Origin: Brevibacillus aydinogluensis
Lineage (GTDB): Bacteria > Bacillota > Bacilli > Brevibacillales > Brevibacillaceae
NCBI RefSeq assembly: GCF_031954365.1
Contig: NZ_JAUSVZ010000002.1
Reading direction: 5' to 3' (one strand)
Length of the DNA stretch: 64,000 bases
Shown: positions 41,434-49,928 of the stretch, piece by piece
Numbering within the stretch: the stretch's first letter is position 1
How the letters are laid out: each line of letters starts with the position of its first letter
Notes under the pieces: generated by a model
The model's input: only the letters and a program-made list of their open reading frames with translations
What the model was told of the DNA's origin: nothing
The model's database searches: none
Made by a program: the position numbers and the translations under genes

Positions 41434-42891
41434 TTAATCAGATCGAATCGCTTGCAGCGCGCTCAACCGGGAGGCGCGGATGGCTGGGAAAATACCCGCC
41501 AGCAAACCGATGACAAACGAAAATCCGATGGCGAACAGAGACAGCCACGTCGGAATGATGGCCAGGCGCAGTTTCTCCTCTCCCTCGGGTCCGCCGAAGC
41601 CGATGTTGAGGCTGTCCATGATGCCGCCCGCTTCTCCAAAGTGGTTGACCAGCTCCACCGCTCCCCAGGCGATGCCGAGGCCGGCCAGTCCGCCAATCAA
41701 TCCGATGAAGCCCGATTCCATCAGGAACAGCCAGCGTATGTTGTACACGGTGGCGCCGATCACCTTCATGATGCCGATTTCCTTGGTCCGTTCCAGAATG
41801 GACATGATCATCGTGTTGACAATGCCGATCGTGGCGACCAACAGCGAGACGGCGGCAATTCCGCCCAGCACGATCTGGATGATGAAGAAGAACTTGTTGA
41901 TCTGCTCCAGTTCGCGAGCCGGCGACCAGACTTCAAACCCGCGCTCCTTTAGCGCCTGTACAACGCTCTCCACTTTTTCGCGCGATTCCACCTTCACCGT
42001 CATCTCGTCAAACTCAAAGCTGTCCTGCTTCGCAGTCTCGCGGTTGCGCCGGGTGCTGCCGCCTCCATCGCCAAATTCGTCGCCCCGGGTGCGGTTGAGC
42101 CAGTCGTTGATCTCTTTTACCAGGCTGAGCGGCGCATAGACCGCGTGTCCGTAGCGGTGGTTGTCGTCCTGCCGCAGTTGGCCGACGACTCTCACGCGGA
42201 TTTCTTTCTTTTCGAAGTGCGGCTCGTCGTCGATCCGGTACTCGCGCGTCAGCACGATCGTAGCCGTCTTGTCGACGAGATTGAACGACTGAGGGGCATC
42301 GCCACCGTTAAAACCAGGGCGCATGATCTCCATTCCCCCGCCCCGTTTGGCGTCCGCGCTTCTCCGCCGCGCTTCCCGCCGCTCCTTTTCCACGTCCCGC
42401 AAAATGGTGGGAACTCGGTAGGCCACGACGATTTCCTGCGGCGATCCGCTCAGGTAGCTGCCTTTTTCCACGTCATCCTTGCGGTAGGCGGCCGATTCGT
42501 GCACGTCCACTCCGACTACCTCGACATACCCTTCTCGCCTGCCCACTTTCAGCTTGGTTTCCCCGTGTATCCGCTTGATCGGCATGACCGCCGCCACGCC
42601 GGGTATGCCCTTGATCACCCGCACTGCTTCCATGTTCAGCTTTTTCCGCTGGTCGTCCGGGATAGGCTCGTCCTTTTCGTAATTCCAATACGCCGGTTCT
42701 ACGTCCAGCTCCGTCAGGTTGCCGAAGTTCTCCAGGCTTTTGACGGCATTTTCCTTCAGTCCCAGACTGAGGGCGATCATCGCCACAATCGCGGCCGTCC
42801 CGATCATGACGCCGACGGAGGTCAGCGCCGTGCGCAGCTTCATGCGCCACAAGTTTCGCCAGACGATGCGAAACGAATCCAGAAGTTTCAC
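41434..42891 (-). CDS. MacB/FtsX-type ABC transporter permease
   Basis: The 485-residue protein has the MacB layout: one N-terminal membrane helix (MKLRTALTSVGVMIGTAAIVAMIALSLG), a large extracellular domain (about 45-340) and three C-terminal helices with the FtsX domain (VATIGIVNTMIMSILERTKEIGIMKVIGA). The extracellular domain has an uncommon Arg-rich loop. GTG start with AGGTGA. Export of peptides or lipids is usual for the family. Confidence 0.88.
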   Translation of the reverse strand: MKLLDSFRIVWRNLWRMKLRTALTSVGVMIGTAAIVAMIALSLGLKENAVKSLENFGNLTELDVEPAYWNYEKDEPIPDDQRKKLNMEAVRVIKGIPGVAAVMPIKRIHGETKLKVGRREGYVEVVGVDVHESAAYRKDDVEKGSYLSGSPQEIVVAYRVPTILRDVEKERREARRRSADAKRGGGMEIMRPGFNGGDAPQSFNLVDKTATIVLTREYRIDDEPHFEKKEIRVRVVGQLRQDDNHRYGHAVYAPLSLVKEINDWLNRTRGDEFGDGGGSTRRNRETAKQDSFEFDEMTVKVESREKVESVVQALKERGFEVWSPARELEQINKFFFIIQIVLGGIAAVSLLVATIGIVNTMIMSILERTKEIGIMKVIGATVYNIRWLFLMESGFIGLIGGLAGLGIAWGAVELVNHFGEAGGIMDSLNIGFGGPEGEEKLRLAIIPTWLSLFAIGFSFVIGLLAGIFPAIRASRLSALQAIRSD

Positions 42892-42915
42892 AGTAGGTTC
42901 ACCTCATGCCCTCTC

Positions 42916-43617
42916 TCATGCCGGTTTGGTCCGTTTTTGCACGACCCGTCCGTCCTGCAGATAGATGACGCGGTCGGACTGTTCCGCCACTTCCTGTTCG
43001 TGCGTGACGATGATAAACGTCGTGCCGTTTTCGCGGTTCATCCGCTTCATCAACGCCAAGATTTCCTGCTCGGTTTTGCTGTCCAGATTCCCGGTCGGTT
43101 CGTCGGCAAGCACAATGCTGGGCTGGTTGACCAGGGCGCGGGCGATGCTGACCCGCTGCTGCTGCCCGCCGCTCAGTTCGTTTGGCTTGTGGTCCATCCG
43201 CCCTTCCAACCCGACGCGTTCCAGCATCTCCTTTGCTTTGGCCCGTCTGCTTTTGCGGCTTTCGCCGGCAAAAATCAGCGGCAGTTCCACGTTTTCTAGC
43301 GCGGTCAGGTTGGGAAGCAGGTTGTACGATTGAAAAATAAAGCCCATGCACCGGCGGCGAAACAGACACAGTTCATTCTCGTTCAAGCGGGAGATTTCTT
43401 CCCCATTGACGAAAATCCTCCCCTCGTCCGGTTTGGTCAAACCGGCCAGCAGGTTCAACAGCGTCGACTTGCCCGATCCGGACGATCCGCACAGGGCGAC
43501 AAACTCCCCTTTGTCGACGTGCAGATTGATGTCGAACAGCACGGGCACCTTGATCTTGCCCGTCCCGTAGCTGTGATTGACGCCGTTCACCGTCAATTCG
43601 CCTGTTCCGTTGGCCAT
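42916..43617 (-). CDS. MacB/LolD-type ABC transporter ATPase
   Basis: The 233-residue protein has Walker A GSSGSGKST, Q-loop FQSYNLLPNLTA, signature LSGGQQQR and Walker B IVLADEPTGNLD, the LolD/MacB pattern. It is the first gene of the three-gene exporter operon and lies 24 bases from the permease. GAGGTGG precedes ATG 43617. No sensor kinase or regulator is adjacent. Confidence 0.92.
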   Translation of the reverse strand: MANGTGELTVNGVNHSYGTGKIKVPVLFDINLHVDKGEFVALCGSSGSGKSTLLNLLAGLTKPDEGRIFVNGEEISRLNENELCLFRRRCMGFIFQSYNLLPNLTALENVELPLIFAGESRKSRRAKAKEMLERVGLEGRMDHKPNELSGGQQQRVSIARALVNQPSIVLADEPTGNLDSKTEQEILALMKRMNRENGTTFIIVTHEQEVAEQSDRVIYLQDGRVVQKRTKPA

Positions 43618-43829
43618 CTCGTTTTCCACCTCGTTTGTCGATACGTGTAAAATTGGCATCCTTTATCTATAGACGCAGTAACTGGAGAAATGTAACGCGA
43701 CTTGGTAAATATTTTCTTGTTCACGCAAACGCAATACTTTCTTCATGAAAATGTAACACCGCGGTGATCTAATACATGCTGCTCGTTGATACAATAAAGG
43801 TGTGAAGAAAAACGAGAGAGGGCGGATAG

Positions 43830-44003
43830 ATGATGAGAATCTATCGGTTTTTGTTTGAAACGGCGTCACGTCAATGGATTGAAATCATCAAGGCACCCAG
43901 CATGTTTGAGGCAGCCAAAGAGGCCAAGCGCCTCGCCTCGAAGCGCGCCAAGGCCATGTCCACTCCGATCACCTTCTCGTTCCATCACATTGCATCTGTC
44001 TGA
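43830..44003 (+). CDS. Small basic protein, 57 residues
   Basis: The frame begins MMRIYRFLFETASRQWIEII, has FEAAKEAKRLASKRAKAMS and ends FSFHHIASV. It is basic and probably helical. AGAGGGCGG lies seven bases upstream, TACAAT near 43790 may be its -10 box, and a strong terminator follows at 44040. No family recognised. An alternative start is the second ATG. Confidence 0.5.
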   Translation: MMRIYRFLFETASRQWIEIIKAPSMFEAAKEAKRLASKRAKAMSTPITFSFHHIASV

Positions 44004-44039
44004 AAAAGTAACCCTACATAGAAAATCGCCCACGATATC

Positions 44040-44072
44040 GAAACGCTTCTCCCCGCCGGAGAGGCGTTTTTT
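44040..44072 (+). terminator. Terminator after the 57-residue gene
   Basis: AAACGCTTCTC-cccgcc-GGAGAGGCGTTTTTTC. Confidence 0.85.
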
Positions 44073-44087
44073 CATGGGACGAACGTA

Positions 44088-44116
44088 TTGACACCGCCTT
44101 GGTTTTCCACTTCAAT
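44088..44116 (+). promoter_or_regulatory. Promoter of pdxK
   Basis: TTGACA (44088-44093), 17 bases, TTCAAT (44111-44116). No TPP or other riboswitch is visible between it and the gene. Confidence 0.7.
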
Positions 44117-44176
44117 TTAGGTAGAACGTAAACGAACCGCACCATCAGTTGCGGCTGGAAAAGGGAGACATCTGCC

Positions 44177-44992
44177 ATGACGATTCGCAAAGCGTTAACC
44201 ATCGCAGGATCTGACACCAGCGGCGGCGCCGGCATCCAGGCTGACCTGAAGACGTTTCAGGAGCTGGGCGTCTACGGAATGACCGCCCTGACCGTAATCG
44301 TAGCCCAAGATCCGCACAATTCCTGGTTTCACGAGGTGTTTCCGATCGACCTCGGCACTCTGGAGAAGCAGTTGGAAACGGTTCTCTCCGGCATCGGCGT
44401 CGATGCCGTGAAAACCGGCATGCTGGGTACGACGGAGCTGATCGAGCTGGCGGCCCGGAAAATCGACCAATACCAATTGAAGAACGTCGTCGTCGACCCG
44501 GTGCTCGTCTGCAAGGGAGCGGACGAAGTGCTTCACCCGGAAGTGGCCGACAGCCTGCGCGACGTCCTCGTTCCCCGGGCTACTGTCGTGACGCCCAACC
44601 TGTTTGAAGCCGGTCAGTTGAGCCAAATGGGGGCGCTCAAAACCGTCGACGACATGAAAGAAGCAGCCAAGCGCATTCACGACAAAGGGGCGGCCTACGT
44701 GCTGGTCAAAGGCGGCGGCAAGCTCGCGCACGAAAAAGCGATTGACGTCCTGTACGACGGCCACACATTTGACATTCTGGAAGGCGAGCGGATCAACACC
44801 ACCTACACGCACGGCGCCGGCTGCACCTACTCCGCCGCCATCTGTGCGGAGCTTGCCAAAGGCAAATCGGTGCGCGAGGCGGTAGCGGTAGCCAAGGCGT
44901 TCATCACCGAAGCGATCCGCCATTCTTTCCCGCTCAATCAATACGTCGGACCGACACATCACGGCGCGTACCGCAGCCTGCAACACAACTGA
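44177..44992 (+). CDS. pdxK: Pyridoxal/pyridoxine kinase (ThiD-like)
   Basis: The 271-residue ribokinase-fold enzyme starts KALTIAGSDTSGGAGIQADLKTFQELGVYGMTALTV and has VDPVLVCKGADEVLH and the anion hole THGAGCTYSAAI. It is closest by eye to B. subtilis PdxK, a ThiD-like enzyme which phosphorylates pyridoxine/pyridoxal and also hydroxymethylpyrimidine; the ThiD reaction is therefore possible. Single gene with its own promoter and terminator. Confidence 0.85.
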   Translation: MTIRKALTIAGSDTSGGAGIQADLKTFQELGVYGMTALTVIVAQDPHNSWFHEVFPIDLGTLEKQLETVLSGIGVDAVKTGMLGTTELIELAARKIDQYQLKNVVVDPVLVCKGADEVLHPEVADSLRDVLVPRATVVTPNLFEAGQLSQMGALKTVDDMKEAAKRIHDKGAAYVLVKGGGKLAHEKAIDVLYDGHTFDILEGERINTTYTHGAGCTYSAAICAELAKGKSVREAVAVAKAFITEAIRHSFPLNQYVGPTHHGAYRSLQHN

Positions 44993-44996
44993 CAGC

Positions 44997-45044
44997 AAAA
45001 AACTCCAATCCGTCCGCTGCTTCGGACAGATTGGAGTTTTTTTG
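44997..45044 (+). terminator. Bidirectional terminator
   Basis: AACTCCAATC and GATTGGAGTT arms with an inner GTCCG/CGGAC stem, T run on the right and A run on the left; between pdxK and the RarD gene. Confidence 0.9.
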
Positions 45045-45046
45045 TG

Positions 45047-45955
45047 TTACGCTTCCTTTTTGATCGCCAGCTCCACCTGCTGCTGTGCAGAACCCGGTTT
45101 TTTTCGCATCGAGCTGACCGTGTACACGAACAGCGCGCTCCAGATCAAGCCGAAGCTGACCAGGTGAACGCCGCCAAATGTTTCGCCAAACAGGAACACC
45201 GCCATGAACAGCGAGATCGACGGGGCCAGGTACTGGATAAACCCCACCGTGGACAGCGGCAGCAGCTTGGCCGCTTGAGCGAACCAGAAGAGCGGCAAGG
45301 CCGTCGCCACGCCAGACAGCGTCAACAGTGCAATCTGCCAGCCTGTCACGTGGGAAAGCGTGTCCGTCCCGCTGACGTGCAGCGTCACCAGGTACCCCAG
45401 CGCCACCGGAGCCACCACCAGCGTTTCCCAGGCCAGACTGATGATCGCGTCCGTTTTTATCAACTTTTTGACCAGCCCGTAGCAGGCAAACGTCAGTGCG
45501 AGGGAAATCGCGACCCACGGTACCCTGCCGTAGTGCGCGGTCATCACGGAAACGCCGGCTGCGGCCAGCGCAATCGCCATCCACTGCCCCTTTCCCAGCC
45601 GCTCTTTGAGGAACAAGACGCCAAAAAGCACGTTCAGCAGCGGGTTGATGTAGTACCCGAGGCTGGTTTCCAACACGTTGCCGTTGTTGACCGCCCAGAT
45701 GAAAATCAGCCAGTTGGCGCTGATAAACAGCGAACACAGGAGGAGCGCCCCTCTCTCCTTCGCCGTCGAAATCGCCTTTCGCATCTGCAGCCAGCGCTTC
45801 GTCACAAACAGCAGTACGGCAACAAAAACGAGGGACCAGACAATTCGGTGGGCGAGAATCTCCCACGCGGCCATTTCCTGAAACACCTTCCAATAGAGCG
45901 GCAGCAGTCCCCAGGCCAAATAGGCCCCCACCGCGTAGAAGACACCCTTTCTCAT
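45047..45955 (-). CDS. rarD: RarD family EamA-type transporter
   Basis: The 302-residue protein has ten membrane helices and the RarD signature near the start (KGVFYAVGAYLAWGLLPLYWK, then EILAHRIVWSLVF and ANWLIFIWAVNNGNVLETSLGYYINPLLNVLFG). Substrates of RarD proteins are not established (the name comes from a chloramphenicol-sensitivity phenotype). Start at ATG 45955, eight bases after GGAGG. Confidence 0.85.
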   Translation of the reverse strand: MRKGVFYAVGAYLAWGLLPLYWKVFQEMAAWEILAHRIVWSLVFVAVLLFVTKRWLQMRKAISTAKERGALLLCSLFISANWLIFIWAVNNGNVLETSLGYYINPLLNVLFGVLFLKERLGKGQWMAIALAAAGVSVMTAHYGRVPWVAISLALTFACYGLVKKLIKTDAIISLAWETLVVAPVALGYLVTLHVSGTDTLSHVTGWQIALLTLSGVATALPLFWFAQAAKLLPLSTVGFIQYLAPSISLFMAVFLFGETFGGVHLVSFGLIWSALFVYTVSSMRKKPGSAQQQVELAIKKEA

Positions 45956-46138
45956 CTCTCCAGCCTCCATGAATTATTTGCTCTGTCATCTCTAGTGTAG
46001 CTGAAGCAGGCCGGAACAGCTATCTATTAACATGCAGCATATTGGCCGGGAGAAGGCACATGCTTGCACGCCACGGCAGTTGTTTAGCATGGTAACGAAT
46101 CATCACAGCAGTATGATAAAGATATGTGTAAAATTTTA

Positions 46139-46167
46139 TTGTATCATTTCTAAATCTCATGTACAAT
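46139..46167 (+). promoter_or_regulatory. Promoter of the 46214 transporter
   Basis: TTGTAT (46139-46144), 17 bases, TACAAT (46162-46167), in the divergent gap between the two EamA-type transporters. Confidence 0.7.
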
Positions 46168-46213
46168 AATTTTCGCATACTTATGTTTTGTCACAAGAAA
46201 GGAACGTTTGCTT

Positions 46214-47122
46214 ATGAGTTACTGGCGATCCGTGCTGCTCGTCCTGGCCGGCGCGTGCAGCTACGGCGTGCTTTCTGTCATCATGAAATCCGCCTTTTCC
46301 GCCGGTTTTACCCCGGTCGAATTAAGCGGCGGGCAGCTTGTGTTCGGGACGCTGATCATGTCCGGCGTCGCGCTGTTCCTGTCCAGGCAGCGGTTTCGGC
46401 TGCGCCACCTGCTGATCCTGCTGCCGTCCGGCCTGATGATGGCCGGCACCAGCCTGTTTTACCACCGGGCGGTCAGCGAAATCCCGGCCTCGCTCGCCAT
46501 AGTGCTGCTGTTCCAGTTTACCTGGATTGGCGTGCTGATCGAGTGTATTGCCGACCGCAAGTGGCCCGGACCGGAAAAATGGGCCTCGCTGGTCCTCCTC
46601 GGCATCGGCACCGTGCTGGCCAGCGGCCTGATGGAATCCGGCCTGCATGACGTCAGCGCCACCGGTCTCATCTATGGTCTATTGTCCGGGTTTACGTTTG
46701 CGATGGTGATCTTTCTCAGCGGACGGCTGGCGCCGGACGTGAACCCGTATCTGCGCAGCGCCGTCTCCATTGGCATGGCCGCGCTCTGCCTGTCGCTGGT
46801 CTATCCGCCGACCTTCCTCATCAACGGCAGACTGTGGGACGGATTGCTGCCGTACGCCCTGCTGGTGGCCTGCTTCGGCTCAGCCATCCCGATTCTCTGT
46901 CTGTCGATCGGCGTGCCGCGTATCGGCAACGGATTGGCGACCATTCTCAGCGCAGCCGAACTGCCGGCAGTCGTGCTGCTCTCCAGTCTGGTGCTGCACG
47001 AACAGGTCAGCCTCTACAAGTGGAGCGGTGTGCTGTTGATCCTGGCCGCCATTGCCGTGCCGCAGATCAAGTGGAATCGGCTGGTCCATCCTGCCCGAAA
47101 GCCTCACCGGCATAAGATGTAA
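46214..47122 (+). CDS. EamA/DMT family transporter
   Basis: The 302-residue protein has ten membrane helices in two EamA halves (SYWRSVLLVLAGACSYGVLSVI at the start and AELPAVVLLSSLVLHEQVSLYKWSGVLLILAAI near the end). Probably an exporter of amino acids or other metabolites; the substrate is unknown. The ATG at 46214 follows AAAGGAA. It is divergent from rarD and followed by a terminator. Confidence 0.85.
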   Translation: MSYWRSVLLVLAGACSYGVLSVIMKSAFSAGFTPVELSGGQLVFGTLIMSGVALFLSRQRFRLRHLLILLPSGLMMAGTSLFYHRAVSEIPASLAIVLLFQFTWIGVLIECIADRKWPGPEKWASLVLLGIGTVLASGLMESGLHDVSATGLIYGLLSGFTFAMVIFLSGRLAPDVNPYLRSAVSIGMAALCLSLVYPPTFLINGRLWDGLLPYALLVACFGSAIPILCLSIGVPRIGNGLATILSAAELPAVVLLSSLVLHEQVSLYKWSGVLLILAAIAVPQIKWNRLVHPARKPHRHKM

Positions 47123-47130
47123 AAAAGGAT

Positions 47131-47164
47131 ACGGCAAGGCGCTGAACGGTTCAGCGCTTTTGCC
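47131..47164 (+). terminator. Terminator after the EamA gene
   Basis: GGCAAgGCGCTGAA-cgg-TTCAGCGCTTTTGCC hairpin with internal T run. Positions 47165-47365 show no gene. Confidence 0.7.
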
Positions 47165-47368
47165 TCATGCACCATGCGGGCGTGTCGACCGGATAACAGG
47201 TTGGCGCGCCTGTTTTTGTGCGCCTTCGCCCTCCCATACCCCAAAACGTGGCCGCCTTGAAAAGGAAGCGGCGAACTTAAGCGCATTTACTCGTCACCAT
47301 ATTGCGAAAGTGAAAGAGAAAGGCGTCCGCCCGTGGAAAAGCGGCCTGGTACAGAAACGATTCAAAAT

Positions 47369-47412
47369 CAAAAAGCCCGGCGTTTGCAGCGGTTTGCTGC
47401 ACTCACCGGGCT
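47369..47412 (-). terminator. Terminator of the tRNA operon
   Basis: Minus strand AGCCCGG...TGCAGC-aaacc-GCTGCA...CCGGGCT followed by TTTTG, just after the last tRNA. Confidence 0.9.
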
Positions 47413-47425
47413 GTGTGAACATAGA

Positions 47426-47510
47426 TGGTGCGGTCGGCGAGACTCGAACTCGCACGGGTCGCCCCGCCACCCCCTCAAGATGGTGTGTCTGCCAATTCCA
47501 CCACGACCGC
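47426..47510 (-). tRNA. tRNA-Leu (anticodon GAG)
   Basis: Acceptor GCGGTCG/CGACCGC with encoded CCA, anticodon stem CCATC/GGTGG around loop TTGAGGG, and a long variable arm. Confidence 0.95.
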
Positions 47511-47550
47511 ATGTGTCTGGGTTGGGGACGTCCTTTGGTGAATAAAAAAA

Positions 47551-47627
47551 TGGGGCGATCGATGGGAATCGAACCCACGAATGCCGGAGCCACAATCCGG
47601 TGCGTTAACCACTTCGCCACGATCGCC
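47551..47627 (-). tRNA. tRNA-His (anticodon GTG)
   Basis: Anticodon loop TTGTGGC in stem CCGGA/TCCGG; encoded CCA; the extra G at -1 opposite the discriminator C is typical for tRNA-His. Confidence 0.96.
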
Positions 47628-47636
47628 ATGTACATA

Positions 47637-47713
47637 TGGTAGCGGTGGAGGGGCTTGAACCCCCGACCTTTCGGGTATGAACCGAACGCTCTAGCCAGCT
47701 GAGCTACACCGCC
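47637..47713 (-). tRNA. tRNA-Met (anticodon CAT, elongator type)
   Basis: GGCGGTGTAGCTCAGCTGGC start, loop TTCATAC in stem TTCGG/CCGAA, encoded CCA. The 1-72 base pair and body look like elongator tRNA-Met rather than initiator. Confidence 0.93.
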
Positions 47714-47722
47714 AGAAACATT

Positions 47723-47796
47723 TGGAGCGGGTGATGGGAATCGAACCCACGCGACCAGCTTGGAAGGCTGGGGTTCTACCACTGAACTACACCCGC
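47723..47796 (-). tRNA. tRNA-Gly (anticodon TCC)
   Basis: Loop CTTCCAA in stem CCAGC/GCTGG, acceptor GCGGGTG/CACCCGC, encoded CCA. Confidence 0.96.
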
Positions 47797-47864
47797 ACGC
47801 GTTATCGGCCAGCGCAGCAGATCGGATGCTGCTCTGCGCCGCCCGTTGCTGATGAGAATAAGAA

Positions 47865-47941
47865 TGGTCGGGAAGACAGGATTTGAACCTGCGACCTCTT
47901 GGTCCCGAACCAAGCGCTCTACCAAGCTGAGCCACTTCCCG
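47865..47941 (-). tRNA. tRNA-Pro (anticodon CGG)
   Basis: Loop TTCGGGA in stem CTTGG/CCAAG, acceptor CGGGAAG/CTTCCCG, encoded CCA. Confidence 0.95.
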
Positions 47942-47987
47942 ACGTGGAGGTGAGACACGGGCTGTGCCAACTTCCCACCTCTTGCTA

Positions 47988-48064
47988 TGGCGTGCCCTGA
48001 GAGATTCGAACTCCCGACCTTTTGATTCGTAGTCAAACGCTCTATCCAGCTGAGCTAAGGGCAC
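47988..48064 (-). tRNA. tRNA-Arg (anticodon ACG)
   Basis: Loop CTACGAA in stem TTTGA/TCAAA, acceptor GTGCCCT/AGGGCAC, encoded CCA. A34 is expected to be edited to inosine. Confidence 0.96.
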
Positions 48065-48086
48065 AAAACGATGTAAGAGATTGCAC

Positions 48087-48162
48087 TGGAGCGGACGACG
48101 GGGCTCGAACCCGCGGCCTTCGCCTTGGCAAGGCGACGCTCTACCAGCTGAGCTACGTCCGC
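48087..48162 (-). tRNA. tRNA-Gly (anticodon GCC)
   Basis: Loop TTGCCAA in stem TCGCC/GGCGA, acceptor GCGGACG/CGTCCGC, encoded CCA. Confidence 0.96.
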
Positions 48163-48204
48163 ATGTTAATACCTTCTGAGATGTAACAATCAAGACATTT
48201 TGTA

Positions 48205-48291
48205 TGGTGCGGTCGAGAGGACTTGAACCTCCACGGTGTTGCCACCACTAGAACCTGAATCTAGCGCGTCTGCCAATTCCGCCACGACCGC
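48205..48291 (-). tRNA. tRNA-Leu (anticodon CAG)
   Basis: Loop TTCAGGT in stem CTAGA/TCTAG, long variable arm, acceptor GCGGTCG/CGACCGC as in the GAG isoacceptor, encoded CCA. Confidence 0.95.
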
Positions 48292-48313
48292 ATATGCCAT
48301 TGTACCGTAAAGG

Positions 48314-48389
48314 TGGTGGAGGCTGACGGGATCGAACCGCCGACCCTCTGCTTGTAAGGCAGATGCTCTCCCAGCTGAGCTAAGCCTCC
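48314..48389 (-). tRNA. tRNA-Val (anticodon TAC)
   Basis: Loop CTTACAA in stem TCTGC/GCAGA, acceptor GGAGGCT, encoded CCA. Confidence 0.96.
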
Positions 48390-48444
48390 GCTCCGTCCGC
48401 AAAGTGAACGGAGGCTTCTCAGCGAATCCGTATGCTTTGCGGGG

Positions 48445-48474
48445 TCCCCCGGACAGCGTCCAGGGGGATTTTTC
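48445..48474 (+). terminator. Hairpin between the Val and Glu tRNAs
   Basis: TCCCCCGGAC-agc-GTCCAGGGGGA followed by TTTTT on the plus strand, i.e. opposite to the direction of the tRNA operon. It could act as a processing structure in the operon or stop antisense transcription. Confidence 0.5.
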
Positions 48475-48476
48475 TA

Positions 48477-48553
48477 TGGTGACCCGTAGGGGATTCGAAC
48501 CCCTGAATGACAGCGTGAAAGGCTGCTGTGTTAAACCACTTCACCAACGGGCC
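48477..48553 (-). tRNA. tRNA-Glu (anticodon TTC)
   Basis: Loop CTTTCAC in stem GCAGC/GCTGT (one G-T pair), acceptor GGCCCGT, encoded CCA. Confidence 0.94.
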
Positions 48554-48563
48554 AGGTGATTGA

Positions 48564-48656
48564 TGGCGGATGGAGTGGGATTTGAACCCACGAGACGAGT
48601 CATCCCCGTCTACACGATTTCCAATCGTGCTCCTTCGGCCTCTCGGACATCCATCC
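48564..48656 (-). tRNA. tRNA-Ser (anticodon GGA)
   Basis: Loop TTGGAAA in stem CACGA/TCGTG, long variable arm, acceptor GGATGGA, encoded CCA. First tRNA of the operon. Confidence 0.95.
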
Positions 48657-48691
48657 AGATCGTTTTTGCCGTTCTCTCATCGGCAAGAATT

Positions 48692-48720
48692 AATCTATCA
48701 CATCTCAAAAGCTTTTTCAA
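48692..48720 (-). promoter_or_regulatory. Promoter of the tRNA operon
   Basis: Minus strand TTGAAA (48720-48715), 17 bases, TAGATT (48697-48692), about 36 bases before tRNA-Ser. A TTGCCG/CGGCAA hairpin lies between. Confidence 0.65.
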
Positions 48721-48811
48721 GTGGTATTTTAAAATTTTTTTCTGGTTAAAAGAGAAGATGTTGGCCTCGTGCTTATTTCATTGTATCGATTCCGCTTATG
48801 AAAGGCAACGC

Positions 48812-48849
48812 AAAGGCCCCCTCGCTCACAAGCACAAAGGGGCCTTTTT
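48812..48849 (-). terminator. Terminator of thiM
   Basis: AAAGGCCCC-loop-GGGGCCTTT, with a T run on the plus side and TTTG on the minus side. Confidence 0.75.
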
Positions 48850-48910
48850 CGCCCAACAGCGGGAAGGCAGTCTGGCCGTCACCCGGCCGATACGCGCTCT
48901 TCTCCCCGGC

Positions 48911-49720
48911 TTACACGCGGTCGATCGCTCCGTATCTGCGGACATCGTCTGCGGTGATCCGCGCCAATTGATTCAAAAACTCGATCTGAAATTGTCCCGG
49001 GCCTTCCGCTCCTTTGCCGGCAGCTGCCACTTCCGCCGCCACGCCATAGCTGACGAGTGCGGCAGCTCCCGCAAGCAGCAGGTCTTTCTCCACCGCAGCA
49101 AACGCCCCCAGGACGGATGTGAGCAGGCAGCCCGTGCCCGTTACCTTGGTCAGGATGGGATGGCCGTTGCGGATGAGGTAGGTGGTGCAGCCGTCCGTGA
49201 TGACATCCGTTTTCCCCGTAATCGCGACGATCGTGCCCAACTGCTTCGCCGCCGACTGCGCGAGCGAGACTACATCGCCGCTCCCTTCCCCCGCATCGAC
49301 GCCTTTGATCGTCCAGCTCTCGCCAATCACATGAGCGATTTCCGCAGCGTTGCCGCGAATGACGGACACCCGGACCTCCCGCATGATCGTTTGCGCGGTT
49401 TTCGTCCGATAGGCGGTCGCCCCCGCTCCCACCGGGTCGAAGATGACCGGCACGCCGTGCTGATTGGCCGAACGGCCCGCGATCAGCATGGCCTCCACCT
49501 CTGCCTCATTCAGCGTGCCGATATTGAGCACCAGCGCGCCGGCGATTTTGGCCATGTCCGCCACTTCTTCCTTGGCGTACGCCATGACAGGCGAAGCGCC
49601 CAGGGCCAGCAGGCCGTTGGCGGTAAAGTTGGTGACGACGACGTTGGTGATGTTGTGGACGAGGGGGGTGGCCTCACGCACCTTCACCAGCGTATTCCCG
49701 ATGTCTTGCAGCAATGTCAT
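48911..49720 (-). CDS. thiM: Hydroxyethylthiazole kinase
   Basis: The 269-residue ThiM phosphorylates 4-methyl-5-(2-hydroxyethyl)thiazole for thiamine salvage. Seen: PLVHNITNVVVTNFTANGLLALGASPVMAYA at the start, FDPVGAGATAYRT, RGNAAEI and the anion hole VTGTGCLLTSVLGAF. GGAGGCG precedes the ATG. Other thi genes and a TPP riboswitch are not seen next to it, which is unusual. Confidence 0.95.
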   Translation of the reverse strand: MTLLQDIGNTLVKVREATPLVHNITNVVVTNFTANGLLALGASPVMAYAKEEVADMAKIAGALVLNIGTLNEAEVEAMLIAGRSANQHGVPVIFDPVGAGATAYRTKTAQTIMREVRVSVIRGNAAEIAHVIGESWTIKGVDAGEGSGDVVSLAQSAAKQLGTIVAITGKTDVITDGCTTYLIRNGHPILTKVTGTGCLLTSVLGAFAAVEKDLLLAGAAALVSYGVAAEVAAAGKGAEGPGQFQIEFLNQLARITADDVRRYGAIDRV

Positions 49721-49821
49721 GAAAAGCGCCTCCTGATCCTTTGTTCGGTTGTCTTCTCATTATCTCACAAGACCGAGGCGTGAGACAGACAAGCACGCAC
49801 GCAAGCTGCCCTTTTGCCGTG

Positions 49822-49873
49822 AAAAAACCCCTCGCGGCAAACAGCGATACGCGCTGTATTACCAGGAGGGGTT
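49822..49873 (-). terminator. Terminator of the YitT-family gene
   Basis: Minus strand AACCCCTC...ACAGCG-cgtat-CGCTGT...GAGGGGTT followed by TTTTC. Confidence 0.85.
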
Positions 49874-49928
49874 CGCGTTGGATGGACCTGCCGGCATTTA
49901 CCTCATCCGGTCTGAAACTGGTTTGGCA

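Noticed and set aside
46261..47642. Long frames on both strands around the EamA gene and the tRNA cluster
   Set aside because: They are GC-driven shadows of the transporter gene and of tRNA sequences.
49721..49821. Possible TPP riboswitch upstream of thiM
   Set aside because: None of the conserved THI-box segments (CTGAGA, ACCTGATCTGG) is present.
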